A DNA stretch of 64,000 nt. Origin: QAMH01 sp900556425 (lineage in GTDB: Bacteria > Actinomycetota > Coriobacteriia > Coriobacteriales > QAMH01). The position numbers and the translations under genes were made by a program. Positions 8,765 to 17,280 of the stretch are shown piece by piece. The DNA lies in NCBI GenBank assembly GCA_902475535.1, contig CABRZR010000006.1, positions 1 to 64,000 of the forward strand, given 5' to 3'. Every line of letters begins with the position of its first letter. Position 1 is the stretch's first letter. The notes below the pieces were generated by a model that saw only the letters and a program-made list of their open reading frames with translations, made no database searches and was not told where the DNA came from.

Positions 8765-9160
8765 CTATGACGCCTGGTCGCCCCGTGTGAAGATCATCGT
8801 TGTCTCACCATCATCGCTCGTGAGCTTACCTTCTGCCAGCGTGAAGATGGCATCACCCTCACCGGCGAGCGTGAGTGTCATCTGCGTGGCGCTGTCAGCC
8901 TTCCGCGTGGCGTCGATGCTCTGGCCGAACATGATGAAGTCTGCCGAGCCATCCTCGTTGAGCGTCATGTTGATGGGCATGTTCATCTGCTTGAGGATGG
9001 TCGCATCCACCGTACCCAGATCCGCATCCTCGATTGTCTCGAGCTCCCAGGCGCCGACGAAGTTCGCCTTGGAGTCTCCGCCGCCGCAACCGACAAGCGC
9101 GAGGCACAGCGTGCACGCGCAGGCAAGCGTCACGAAAACGGCAACTAGTTTCTTGGCCAT
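8765..9160 (-). CDS. Small secreted lipoprotein, unknown function
   Basis: A 131-residue protein with a classical lipoprotein signal: basic start MAKKLV, hydrophobic core to residue 22, lipobox LVGC, then GGGDSK. The mature part (about 105 residues) is rich in beta-type alternation (ATQMTLTLAGEGDAIFTL, TTMIFTRGD) and resembles lipocalin-like or copper-resistance-type single-domain lipoproteins only in outline. The ATG at 9160 is chosen because GAGGGAGA precedes it. It is separated from the molybdoenzyme operon by a hairpin, so the two may be independent. Confidence 0.7.
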   Translation of the reverse strand: MAKKLVAVFVTLACACTLCLALVGCGGGDSKANFVGAWELETIEDADLGTVDATILKQMNMPINMTLNEDGSADFIMFGQSIDATRKADSATQMTLTLAGEGDAIFTLAEGKLTSDDGETTMIFTRGDQAS

Positions 9161-9274
9161 GTTGGTCTCCCTCATCGCAATGAAAAAACACGTCGATTAT
9201 ATCGCGATGCACGGGGAATGCCAAAGATTGCGGCACGCTCAACGATGCGTTGCAGAGAAGGCCGTCACCACGCG

Positions 9275-12037
9275 CTATGCAGGAAGCAGGACACCCTCCA
9301 ACGCAGCCAGCAAGCCGTCAATCTCGATTGGCTTGGCGATGTGCCCATCCATGCCGCAATCGAGCGCCTTTTGGCGATCCTCTTCGAATGCGTCGGCGGT
9401 CACGGCCAAGATGGGAATATGCGAGATAACCGGATCGTCCATGGAACGCACGATGGCCGCGGCCTCATACCCGTTCATGACCGGCATCTGGATATCCATG
9501 AGCACTAACTGGTAGTAGCCGGGTTCGGCATTGGACAGACGATCGATCGCATCCTTTCCATCAACCGCCTGCTCGACCACGAAACCCGCATCCTCCAACA
9601 AGGTGGTGGCAATCTCGCGATTGAGGAGGTTGTCATCCACGAGCAGGATGCGCAGGCCATGCAGCTGTTCGGAAAGCTCCTGGCGTGCGTATCCCTCCTG
9701 AACCGCAATGGCGTCCTTCTCCAGCACCTCGAGGGGCAACATTACGCTAAAGGTGCTGCCCTCGCCCTTCACGCTAGTCACGCTGATGTCTCCGCCCATC
9801 ATGTCCACAAGGCGCTTGGCGATGGACATGCCCAGGCCAGTACCCTGCGTGCCAGAAAGCGTCGAGGTCCGCTCGCGCTCGAACGGGTCGAAGATGTGCT
9901 TGATGAACGCCTCGTCCATGCCGATGCCGCTATCGGCAATCGTCATCGTGTAATTCGCCTTTCCATCGGCATCCGAGGCGGCTTCGGATATCGAGAACGA
10001 GACCGAACCGCCGGAAGGCGTGAACTTGACGGCATTGCCGAGTATGTTGAGTAGCACCTGCTTCAGCTTGAGCTCGTCGCACATGACAATCGGATGATGC
10101 AATCCGGAGAGGTCGACATCGTAGTGCAGACCCTTCTCGCTGACCTCGGACTGGACGATGGAGCCGAGGTGCTCCGTCACCTCCATGAGATCACACGGCT
10201 TTTCCTCGACCGAAGCCTTTCCCGATTCGATACGGCTCATGTCCAAGATGTCGTTGATGAGATCGAGCAAGTGGGTGCTGGAGGCCTGAATCTTGTTCAG
10301 GTAGTCCTCGACACGCTCGACATCGTCGATGTGATTGGTCGCCAGCGTCGTGAAGCCGATGATGGCGTTCATGGGCGTACGAATGTCATGGCTCATGTTG
10401 GAGAGGAACAGGCTCTTTGCCTCGTTGGCACGGTTGGCGCGCTGTAGTGCCTCCTCGAGCTGTTCCTTTCGCTCGATCTCCTCGCGCGTCTCGCGATCGA
10501 CGTTACGCAAGCCCATGACCACCAAGCGGCCATCACCGGAGTCCTCCGCCCATGATCCCGCACGCACGAGCGTCACCTGGCGGTACCCCATCACGCCGTC
10601 GACAAACGAGCGGTACATGACGTTGATGCGCTTGCGCTCCTCGAGTTCCTCGCGCACGCGGTCGCGTGCGAGCATGTCGCATAGCATGGATCGATCGTCA
10701 GGCAGTGTTCGGATGTTCACGTAGTCGTAGAGGGACTTCTCGTAGGTCAGAGGCCCGTCAAAGATGTCCTTCAGCTCTTCGTCCGCGTCGTCCGAGATGC
10801 GCAGGAGCTCTCCCCTGCCGGTATTCAGGTCAAACGAACACACGACCAGGTAGTTTACGCCCAGGGCGCGTATGAAGGATTGTTGGCGCCGTTCACGACG
10901 TTCCTCCTCGTGCTTCTGATCGGAATAGTCCAGCAAGAAGCGCTGATACAAAAGCTCGCCATCTTGCTCTATCAGCTTGGCGCTCCCGAGCACGTGCAGA
11001 ATCTTGCCGTCCTCGTGATGAACGCTGTATTCGAAGCTCACGCTATCGCCCGCCTGTTTGAGCGTGGCGAACTTCTCGCGTAGCATCTCCTTGTCGGAGT
11101 CGACGACCGAATCGGCCACCATGTCGAATCCGTGCGCGAGCAGGTCCTCCTCGGATTCGTACCCGAGAATGTCAAGCGCCGCCTGGTTCACGCCGATGAC
11201 GCGCGTACCGTCAAGCGTGTGCGTGAGAACGCCGCAATCCATGGCGGTGAACATGTTTTCGAGCGTCTGGTTCTTCTGGAGCAAGTCACGCTCGTAGGCA
11301 CGCTCTTGCGTCACGTCAATCGCGACGCCCACGGTGCCCATGACGCTGCCATCGAGATCGTATAGCGGCGACTTATAGGTTGTCAGGAGCTTCGTGCCAC
11401 TGCCGCTCTGAACCACCTCTTCGGAAACGCAGGTCTTGCGCGTGGCCATGACCTGAGCCTCCGACTCGATGCAGGCGGGATCATCCGTCTCGACATCCCA
11501 GATGTAGGCATGTCCGCGCCCCTGCACGTCATCCTTCTCCTTGCCGACCGTTTCGCAGAAGCTGTCGTTGACCTTCTCGTGAATGCCATCGGCCGTCTTG
11601 TACCACACGAGGCAGGGAATCGAATTGATGGTGACTTCGAGGAACTGCGCGGTCTCCTGTGCATCCGCCTGCGCCTTGCGATGCTGTTGCCAATGATCGA
11701 AACGCCAGACGAGCTCCTCTGCGGGCATGCCGTCGGGCCAGACGTCATAAAGCTCGGGCAAGAGGCCCATCGTCTCGGCCGAACGCTCGGGAGCCACAAG
11801 CGCGATCACGTCGCAGTGCTCCTCCTTGTCCTCGAGGAAGTCCTGCAAGACCCAGGTATCGACCTCCCTGCCCAGCGAAACGAGCGTGAGATCGGCGTCA
11901 AGCGCCACGTGCGCATCGAAAACGGGTGCGGAGACGAAGCGGTGCGTAAAGGGAGCGAGAGCGGGAACTGCCCGAAGGGCCTGTACGTTCTCGTCATCGA
12001 GGCCGACAAGATAGATGCTGAGTTCCCCTTGGTACAT
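9275..12037 (-). CDS. Soluble PAS-type hybrid histidine kinase/response regulator
   Basis: A 920-residue cytoplasmic hybrid kinase without obvious membrane segments. The N-terminal roughly 110 residues (SIYLVGLDDENVQAL...) look like a degenerate receiver-like domain. Three PAS-like regions follow (NSIPCLVWYKTADGIHEKVNDSF; FTAMDCGVLTHTLDG; a third before the kinase). The kinase core has the H-box MSHDIRTPMNAIIGF, N-box ILGNAVKFTP, G1 DSGIGMDE and G2 GTGLGMSIAKR. The C-terminal receiver has LLVDDN and the phospho-acceptor in VLMDIQMPVMNGYEA with the conserved K in GHIAKPIE. Start at 12037 follows AGGAG. No partner regulator lies beside it; guaA is divergent. Confidence 0.9.
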   Translation of the reverse strand: MYQGELSIYLVGLDDENVQALRAVPALAPFTHRFVSAPVFDAHVALDADLTLVSLGREVDTWVLQDFLEDKEEHCDVIALVAPERSAETMGLLPELYDVWPDGMPAEELVWRFDHWQQHRKAQADAQETAQFLEVTINSIPCLVWYKTADGIHEKVNDSFCETVGKEKDDVQGRGHAYIWDVETDDPACIESEAQVMATRKTCVSEEVVQSGSGTKLLTTYKSPLYDLDGSVMGTVGVAIDVTQERAYERDLLQKNQTLENMFTAMDCGVLTHTLDGTRVIGVNQAALDILGYESEEDLLAHGFDMVADSVVDSDKEMLREKFATLKQAGDSVSFEYSVHHEDGKILHVLGSAKLIEQDGELLYQRFLLDYSDQKHEEERRERRQQSFIRALGVNYLVVCSFDLNTGRGELLRISDDADEELKDIFDGPLTYEKSLYDYVNIRTLPDDRSMLCDMLARDRVREELEERKRINVMYRSFVDGVMGYRQVTLVRAGSWAEDSGDGRLVVMGLRNVDRETREEIERKEQLEEALQRANRANEAKSLFLSNMSHDIRTPMNAIIGFTTLATNHIDDVERVEDYLNKIQASSTHLLDLINDILDMSRIESGKASVEEKPCDLMEVTEHLGSIVQSEVSEKGLHYDVDLSGLHHPIVMCDELKLKQVLLNILGNAVKFTPSGGSVSFSISEAASDADGKANYTMTIADSGIGMDEAFIKHIFDPFERERTSTLSGTQGTGLGMSIAKRLVDMMGGDISVTSVKGEGSTFSVMLPLEVLEKDAIAVQEGYARQELSEQLHGLRILLVDDNLLNREIATTLLEDAGFVVEQAVDGKDAIDRLSNAEPGYYQLVLMDIQMPVMNGYEAAAIVRSMDDPVISHIPILAVTADAFEEDRQKALDCGMDGHIAKPIEIDGLLAALEGVLLPA

Positions 12038-12277
12038 TGACTCATCTCCTCTTCCGCACAATGAGGGCCGGCAGCATCGCGAGTCTGCGATGCACCATTC
12101 TGCATATTGTATGATTTCGCGCGCACGCATGGAACGAAAGCGTGCATGTAAACCGCTCCGCGTCGATGCTGCTCCCCCAGTCGGTCGTTCTGCGGCCGCT
12201 GGAGCGTACCGAAAGACGTGTGATGCGCTAGAATCACGAAAACGAAAATCGACATTACGTCTTCGAGGAGGAAGCGC

Positions 12278-13258
12278 ATGGACCCCAACAAGCGACCCGA
12301 CGACATGGAACGTATCACGGCCCCCGAGCTCGCCCAGGCATTCATCGACGAGCAGGTGCAGGCCATACGCGAGCAGGTCGGCGACCGCAAGGTGCTGCTG
12401 GCTCTTTCCGGCGGCGTTGACAGCTCGGTCGTGGCTGCGCTGCTCATCAAGGCCATCGGCAAGAACCTCATCTGCGTGCACGTGAACCACGGCCTCATGC
12501 GCAAGGGCGAGTCCGAGCAGGTAGTGGACGTCTTCCAGAACCAGATGGACGCCAACCTCGTCTACGTGGACGCCACGGACCGCTTCCTGGACCTGCTGGC
12601 CGGCGTCGACGAGCCCGAGACCAAGCGCAAGATCATCGGCGCGGAGTTCATCCGCGTGTTCGAGGAGGAAGCGCGCAAGGTCGGCGACGAGGTCGACTTC
12701 CTCGCCCAGGGCACCATCTATCCCGACATCCTCGAGTCCAAGGACGGCGTGAAGGCGCATCATAACGTGGGCGGTCTGCCCGAGGACCTGCAGTTCGACC
12801 TGGTCGAGCCCGTCAAGCTGCTCTACAAGGACGAGGTGCGCGTGGTCGGCCGCGAGCTCGGCCTGCCCGAGTCCATGGTGGAGCGTCAGCCCTTCCCCGG
12901 TCCCGGCCTGGGCGTGCGCTGCCTCGGCGCCATCACGCGCGATCGCCTGGAGGCGCTGCGCGAGGCCGACGCCATCGTGCGCGAGGAGATGGAAACGGCA
13001 GGCGTGAATGCATGGCAGTACTTCGCCGTGGTGCCCGACATGCGCGCCACGGGCGTGCGCGACGGCGTGCGTGCCTACGAGTGGCCGGCGATCATCCGCG
13101 CCATCAACACCGTGGACGTCATGACCGCTACGGTCCCCGAGCTGGACTGGGAGCTGCTCAAGCGCATGACCGACCGCATCACCCACGAGGTTCCCGGCAT
13201 CTGCCGCGTGTGCTACGACCTCACGCCCAAGCCCGTCGGCACCGTGGAGTGGGAGTAA
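12278..13258 (+). CDS. guaA: GMP synthase ATP-pyrophosphatase subunit, no glutaminase domain
   Basis: A 326-residue protein equal to the C-terminal two-thirds of bacterial GuaA. The PP-loop LALSGGVDSSVVA lies near residues 41-53, followed by HVNHGLMRKGE, the QGTIYPD segment, RQPFPGPGLGVRCLG, and the conserved end KPVGTVEWE. It would adenylate and aminate XMP to GMP in the cytoplasm. The class I glutamine amidotransferase domain of ordinary about 520-residue GuaA is absent, and no such gene lies within the window. Either a separate amidotransferase subunit is encoded elsewhere, as in archaeal two-subunit enzymes, or ammonia is used directly. Start follows GAGGAGGAAGCGC. Codon use is very GC-biased, as expected for a well-expressed gene. 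Confidence 0.9.
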   Translation: MDPNKRPDDMERITAPELAQAFIDEQVQAIREQVGDRKVLLALSGGVDSSVVAALLIKAIGKNLICVHVNHGLMRKGESEQVVDVFQNQMDANLVYVDATDRFLDLLAGVDEPETKRKIIGAEFIRVFEEEARKVGDEVDFLAQGTIYPDILESKDGVKAHHNVGGLPEDLQFDLVEPVKLLYKDEVRVVGRELGLPESMVERQPFPGPGLGVRCLGAITRDRLEALREADAIVREEMETAGVNAWQYFAVVPDMRATGVRDGVRAYEWPAIIRAINTVDVMTATVPELDWELLKRMTDRITHEVPGICRVCYDLTPKPVGTVEWE

Positions 13259-13413
13259 GGGCAAGGTCATTGCATCAAGTATAGTCTTGCCTCGTTATTC
13301 TTGCCGATAATAGAGGTAGCTATCGTTATCAGTATGATAAACATCGGCTAATTGCTTCCGACCATTAGCCTCGACCACCAACGTCTCGATTTTCCTTATC
13401 CATTGCCTTATCT

Positions 13414-13447
13414 GTCAAAACCTTCCCAAATATGGTAAGGTTTTGAC
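13414..13447. promoter_or_regulatory. Perfect 11-bp inverted repeat at the abiE start (likely AbiEi operator)
   Basis: GTCAAAACCTT at 13414-13424 is matched by AAGGTTTTGAC at 13437-13447 around a 12-base spacer, ending one base before the abiEi ATG. The right arm also carries the only visible Shine-Dalgarno-like AAGG. AbiEi antitoxins are known to repress their own promoter by binding inverted repeats, so this is the probable operator. Because it overlaps the ribosome site, an RNA hairpin could also limit translation. Confidence 0.7.
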
Positions 13448-13978
13448 ATGAGCAAATATGAGGACATATACGAGGTGGCCGCTGACAATTATGGGCTCAT
13501 GACCCGAGACGAAGCGGCTGCGATAGGGGTTTCAGACAAGGAGCTCTCGAGGCTTACATCCGACGGAAAACTGACGCGCATCGGGCATGGCGTCTACCGC
13601 GTAAAGCATCATGTTCCAAGCCCCTTTGACCCCTACGCGGAAAGCGTCGCCGCAGTGGGGCCTGACGCCTATCTCTATGGCGAGTCCGTGCTCGCGATGT
13701 TCTCTCTTTGTCCGACCAATCCGACAAAGATGTTTGTTGCCACTCCTAAGCGTGTACGCCGGAAGCTGCCCGAAGGGGTGAAGGTCGTGCAGCGCAAGGG
13801 CGCATCGGACGTGACGTGCTACGAAGGCATTCCTTCCCAGGAGGTGGGAGCCGCCATCCGCTCATGCATCGGAAAGCTCATGCCTGAGAGGCTTCACGCG
13901 GCGGTCGAAGAGGCGCTTCGGCAGGGGCTTTTGAAGAAAGAAGAGGCCGACAGGGTCGATAGCGAGGTGGAAAGCTGA
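13448..13978 (+). CDS. abiEi: AbiEi-type antitoxin (type IV toxin-antitoxin)
   Basis: A 176-residue protein with the N-terminal winged-helix segment of AbiEi antitoxins (YGLMTRDEAAAIGVSDKELSRLTSDGKLTRIGHGVYRV, residues about 15-51). A C-terminal domain follows with VGPDAYLYGESVLAMFSL and VKVVQRKGASDVTCYEGIP. In known AbiE systems this protein is a transcriptional autorepressor and neutralises the toxin without stable complex formation. Its stop overlaps the toxin ATG (TGATG). The inverted repeat directly before the start supports autoregulation. Base composition near the 5' end is lower in GC than neighbours, compatible with acquisition. Confidence 0.85.
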   Translation: MSKYEDIYEVAADNYGLMTRDEAAAIGVSDKELSRLTSDGKLTRIGHGVYRVKHHVPSPFDPYAESVAAVGPDAYLYGESVLAMFSLCPTNPTKMFVATPKRVRRKLPEGVKVVQRKGASDVTCYEGIPSQEVGAAIRSCIGKLMPERLHAAVEEALRQGLLKKEEADRVDSEVES

Positions 13979-14799
13979 TGACGAAGAGGCCGAACAGTCG
14001 CAGGAATCTGGATATCGCGATTGAGCGCGTTGCCGGGCGCGGTCCGGCGTTCGTCCAGGCGCGGACGCTCATGGCGGATGCCGTCGTCGCGCAGATGCTG
14101 CCCGACGGGGCCGTCAAAGGCGGCAGCGCCCTGAAGCTCAGATTCGGCGATGCGGGTACCCGTTTCAGCGAGGACCTCGATACCGCACGAGCCTCTGGCA
14201 TCGACGAGTACATAGGTGTGCTGAACGCCGCGTTTGAGGAGGGGTGGCAAGGCTTTACCGGAACTGCCGTCAGAAGAGAGCCAGCCACGCCAACTGGAGC
14301 TCCCGCAGTCTACGTCATGCAGCCCTACGATGTAAAGTTAAGCTACCTCGGAAAATCTTGGGTGACGGTGCCGCTTGAGGTCGGGCATAACGAGATAGGC
14401 GATGCTGACAATCCGGACATGATCGTCCCGAAGGACGCGGCAATGCTCTTCGAGGCGCTTGGCTTCGATCCGCCATCCCCCGTCCCCGTCATGCGCCTCA
14501 GCCACCAGATTGCCCAAAAGCTGCACGGTTTGTCTGAAGAGGGGTCAAAACGTGCGCATGATCTCGTGGATCTGCAACTGATAAGCCTAAAGGGACAGAT
14601 TGACCTTGCTCAAACCCGCGAGACGTGCGAGCGGCTGTTCGCGTATAGAGGGCAGCAAGTATGGCCTCCCACAATTGAAGCCGGGTCGAATTGGGCATCC
14701 CTGTATGCAGAATCCTCAGAAGGTTTGGACGTCACCCAGAATCTTGCCGAGGCGGTCGAGTGGGTCAACGGATTCGTCAACGAGATTGCGAATTCATAG
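13978..14799 (+). CDS. abiEii: AbiEii-type nucleotidyltransferase toxin
   Basis: A 273-residue nucleotidyltransferase of the AbiEii/AbiGii family. The polymerase-beta-like motif is GGSALKLR (residues 48-55) followed by RFSEDLD (62-68) with the paired aspartates 66 and 68. Downstream segments VKLSYLGKSWVTVPLEVG and KRAHDLVDLQLI fit the family. Known members block growth reversibly; MenT relatives transfer nucleotides to tRNA acceptor stems. It overlaps the antitoxin gene by one base. A decayed gene and a low-GC intergenic stretch follow, suggesting a defence-gene insertion site. Confidence 0.85.
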   Translation: MTKRPNSRRNLDIAIERVAGRGPAFVQARTLMADAVVAQMLPDGAVKGGSALKLRFGDAGTRFSEDLDTARASGIDEYIGVLNAAFEEGWQGFTGTAVRREPATPTGAPAVYVMQPYDVKLSYLGKSWVTVPLEVGHNEIGDADNPDMIVPKDAAMLFEALGFDPPSPVPVMRLSHQIAQKLHGLSEEGSKRAHDLVDLQLISLKGQIDLAQTRETCERLFAYRGQQVWPPTIEAGSNWASLYAESSEGLDVTQNLAEAVEWVNGFVNEIANS

Positions 14800-14947
14800 C
14801 ATTGCGTTCCGACATTTGCTCTCAGAAAGCATGAACTCATCGTGAACTCACTATGAACGTATGGTTTTACGTTTGACCAGTTCAGGCTTTTACACCCACG
14901 CCCTGCTTTCACTCCAGCGTTATTCCTGGGCGTTAGTGCGCAAACTC

Positions 14948-15150
14948 CTAATCCTCCATGCGCGCCTGAAGGAAGGTGCGGTACTCCTCTTTGAGCTGTG
15001 CCGGACCTGCGATTCTCACCGTGCCACCGAGGCCGGTGCCCAATTGGTCCACGAACGTACATCGTCCAGTGTGTTTCCCACCTGCCTTTCATGAGAAAAT
15101 CCGAAATACTCGCGATTGCCCCTTGCTCGTGACGCGGCGTCACGTTGTAG
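14948..15150 (-). pseudogene. Remnant of a WYL-domain-type transcriptional regulator
   Basis: On the minus strand one frame reads a protein end, FVDQLGTGLGGTVRIAG then PAQLKEEYRTFLQARMED and a stop at 14948. Its RIxGPxxLxxEYRxxL pattern resembles the C-terminus of WYL regulators. Upstream, a different frame continues as FYNVTPRHEQGAIASISDFL. No start codon or N-terminal DNA-binding domain can be joined in one frame, so this is probably the decayed tail of a regulator. The identification rests on a short match and is tentative. The rest of the 376-bp gap (14800-15175) shows nothing else I can name. Confidence 0.4.
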
Positions 15151-15175
15151 AACTCGGTCCTGAGGAGGTGAATCC

Positions 15176-15970
15176 ATGACCGAAGACAATACCTACACGA
15201 CCGGAGAGCTAGCCGATGCATGCGGAATCACCGTGCGCACCGTGCAGTACTACGACCAGAAGGGCTTGCTCACCCCTTCGGGATATTCCGAGGGCGGCAG
15301 GCGCATGTACGCCGATGACGATGCGGAGCGTCTGCGCTTCATCCTCATGCTGAAGACGCTCGGACTCAAGCTCTCGCAGATCAGGGGAATCCTCGAGAGC
15401 CCGAACCGCGGAACGATTCTCGAGACGCTTCTCGAGGAGCGCGCATCGCAACTCGAGGAGGAAATCGCGCAGAGCACGGCGATGCTCGATGGCATCAAAA
15501 TCATGCAATCCGACCTCGAGCTCTGCGGCCACATCATCATGACATCGCAAGCGGCCATGGATACGAGAATGAACGACGAGAGAGCACGGAAGCGCCAGTG
15601 GATCACCATGATCATCGTGGGCATCTGCATGGACGTCGCATGGATCGGTACGCTGGTATACGGCATCGTATCCGGCATCTGGTGGCCATTCCCAGCTGCC
15701 TTGGTGTTCGTCATCGCGGCAGGACTGTGGCAGGTCTTTCACTACGGCGCCCATGCGACCTATCTCTGCCCTGCCTGCAAGGCGGAGTTTCGCCCGCGTC
15801 TGGGCGCATTCCTCATATCCGGACACACGCCACGCACCCGCAAGCTCACGTGCCCCTGCTGTGGCGTCAAGGACTGGTGCGTCGAGCGCTACCACGCCGA
15901 GCCACTTGAAATCGCACCGGGAACTTGCGTGCCCGGCACCTGCACCTGCGAAGGCGGTGATCCGCGATGA
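15176..15970 (+). CDS. MerR-family regulator with membrane segments and C-terminal zinc ribbon
   Basis: A 264-residue protein. Residues 1-75 are a MerR DNA-binding domain (TTGELADACGITVRTVQYYDQKGLL), followed by a coiled-coil dimer helix to about residue 125. Two hydrophobic segments occupy roughly residues 142-185, then cysteine pairs in CPACKAEF and CPCCGVKDWC form a zinc ribbon; a Cys-rich tail CVPGTCTC ends the protein. A MerR domain tethered to the membrane with a metal-binding tail suggests sensing of membrane or redox state. GAGGAGG precedes the ATG. The stop overlaps the start of the CPBP protease gene, so the two form one unit. Confidence 0.85.
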   Translation: MTEDNTYTTGELADACGITVRTVQYYDQKGLLTPSGYSEGGRRMYADDDAERLRFILMLKTLGLKLSQIRGILESPNRGTILETLLEERASQLEEEIAQSTAMLDGIKIMQSDLELCGHIIMTSQAAMDTRMNDERARKRQWITMIIVGICMDVAWIGTLVYGIVSGIWWPFPAALVFVIAAGLWQVFHYGAHATYLCPACKAEFRPRLGAFLISGHTPRTRKLTCPCCGVKDWCVERYHAEPLEIAPGTCVPGTCTCEGGDPR

Positions 15971-16914
15971 GACGCATCCGCGAGTGTCTGGCAAAACGTC
16001 GCGTGACGACATATTGCGTCATCACATTCGCGCTCACGTGGGCGTTCTGGTTCGCGACCGTCTATCCACGAGCGCTTCCCCTCATGAACGCGGGAGAAAA
16101 CCCGCTCGGTGATTCCATCACCGTCTTGTTCGTAGGTGCGGGAATGTTCTTTCCCGCCATAGGCGTCGCGGTCACGCGGTTGCTCACCGGCGAGGGCTTT
16201 CGCAACGCGTGGGTCAGACCCGTGCATTTCAGACAGACGTGGAAGTACTACCTCATCGGATGGTTCGGTCCCATCGCCTTGGTCGCGATTGGCGCCGGCG
16301 CGTACTTCGCCCTGAATCCCGGACAGTTCGGCACGTCCATGTCATCATTCGTGGAGAAAACGGCACGGCAGATGGAGATGGCAGGACAAACGACGACCAT
16401 GTCCTCATCGCAGATAGCGACACTTGGATATGTCCAACTTGTCCTCGTCATCGTTGCGCCCTTGCTCAATTGCGTGTCGTGCTTCGGCGAGGAATGGGGA
16501 TGGCGAGGCTACCTGCTTCCGCACCTGTCAGAGAGGCGCGGCGTTGGCTTTGCGGTGCCGGCGAGCGGAATCATCTGGGGTCTCTGGCATGCGCCGATAA
16601 CGGTGCTCGGCCATAACTACGGGCTTGGCTACCCCGGCTGGCCCATCCTCGGCATTCTCGCGATGTGCTGCCTGTGCGTGGCATTGAGCTACCTGTTCAG
16701 CTGGCTTACCCTCCGGGCAAAGAGCTGCCTTCCAGCGGTGTTCGCCCATGGGGCGCTCAACGGATGCTCTTCCGCACCTCTCATGTTCATGACTGGGACG
16801 GCCAATCCCTTCGTCGGACCCGCACCCACGGGCATCGTTGGCGGAATTGGCTTCGTTGCCGTGGCCGTGCTCTGCCATATCTCGCTCAAGAAGAGAAGGA
16901 CAGAAGGCGCATAG
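15967..16914 (+). CDS. CPBP-family intramembrane protease (CAAX/Rce1-like)
   Basis: A 315-residue membrane protein with about eight hydrophobic segments. The family motifs are EEWGWRG (residues 175-181), GLWHAP (205-210) and the C-terminal HGALNG; the glutamates and histidines are the proposed catalytic residues. Bacterial CPBP proteins act as abortive-infection (Abi), bacteriocin-immunity or membrane-protein-processing proteases. It overlaps the MerR/zinc-ribbon gene by four bases (ATGA), so the regulator probably controls it. Its position next to the AbiE pair could indicate a small defence or immunity cluster, but that is only inference from location. Confidence 0.85.
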   Translation: MRRIRECLAKRRVTTYCVITFALTWAFWFATVYPRALPLMNAGENPLGDSITVLFVGAGMFFPAIGVAVTRLLTGEGFRNAWVRPVHFRQTWKYYLIGWFGPIALVAIGAGAYFALNPGQFGTSMSSFVEKTARQMEMAGQTTTMSSSQIATLGYVQLVLVIVAPLLNCVSCFGEEWGWRGYLLPHLSERRGVGFAVPASGIIWGLWHAPITVLGHNYGLGYPGWPILGILAMCCLCVALSYLFSWLTLRAKSCLPAVFAHGALNGCSSAPLMFMTGTANPFVGPAPTGIVGGIGFVAVAVLCHISLKKRRTEGA

Positions 16915-17008
16915 TGACCCAATGATCCCTTGAAGAAAAGCAGGAGCGCGCAAGAAGCCAACCGAAACGGTTTGACCCGGCCGAATCTCGTCCCAGAATC
17001 GAATCACT

Positions 17009-17200
17009 AGTAGGTTTTTTGCGATTTTGTGTAATCGCCCGATGACCCATGCAGAAAAATGACGATTTTGTGAGACCAGTCTGCCTGCAAGTCTCACAGA
17101 ACCGCGATTTTCCTGCATTCGGCTCGGTTCAATCCCGCAAAATCGTAAAAAACTTGCATTTGGTTTGTGACAATCCCACAAAACCGAAATAAACCTGCAT
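17009..17200. repeat. Degenerate intergenic repeat, five units in two orientations
   Basis: Five related units of about 28-40 bases with the core TGCAGGTTTTTTGCGATTTTGTG-like pattern, split here as TGCAGGTTT and CGATTTTGTG. Units lie at about 17162-17200, 17121-17159 and 17079-17118 in one orientation, and 17049-17077 and 17009-17036 in the other. They fill most of the 366-bp gap between the CPBP gene and ogt. No open reading frame or promoter is convincing here. This looks like a dispersed intergenic repeat rather than CRISPR, since units are not separated by unique spacers. Confidence 0.65.
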
Positions 17201-17280
17201 TCCACTCACACGTGGAGCAAACGAACGGTTATCTCGCTTGGTAATGTCCCGCTCATTTCGAGCGGGACAGCCTCACCAGC

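Noticed and set aside
12038..13270. The hybrid kinase reading frame stays open for another 1.2 kb over guaA on the opposite strand
   Set aside because: The extension is antisense to a gene with full GMP synthase motifs, has a low-complexity His/Asp/Glu-rich composition, and a good Shine-Dalgarno marks the start at 12037.
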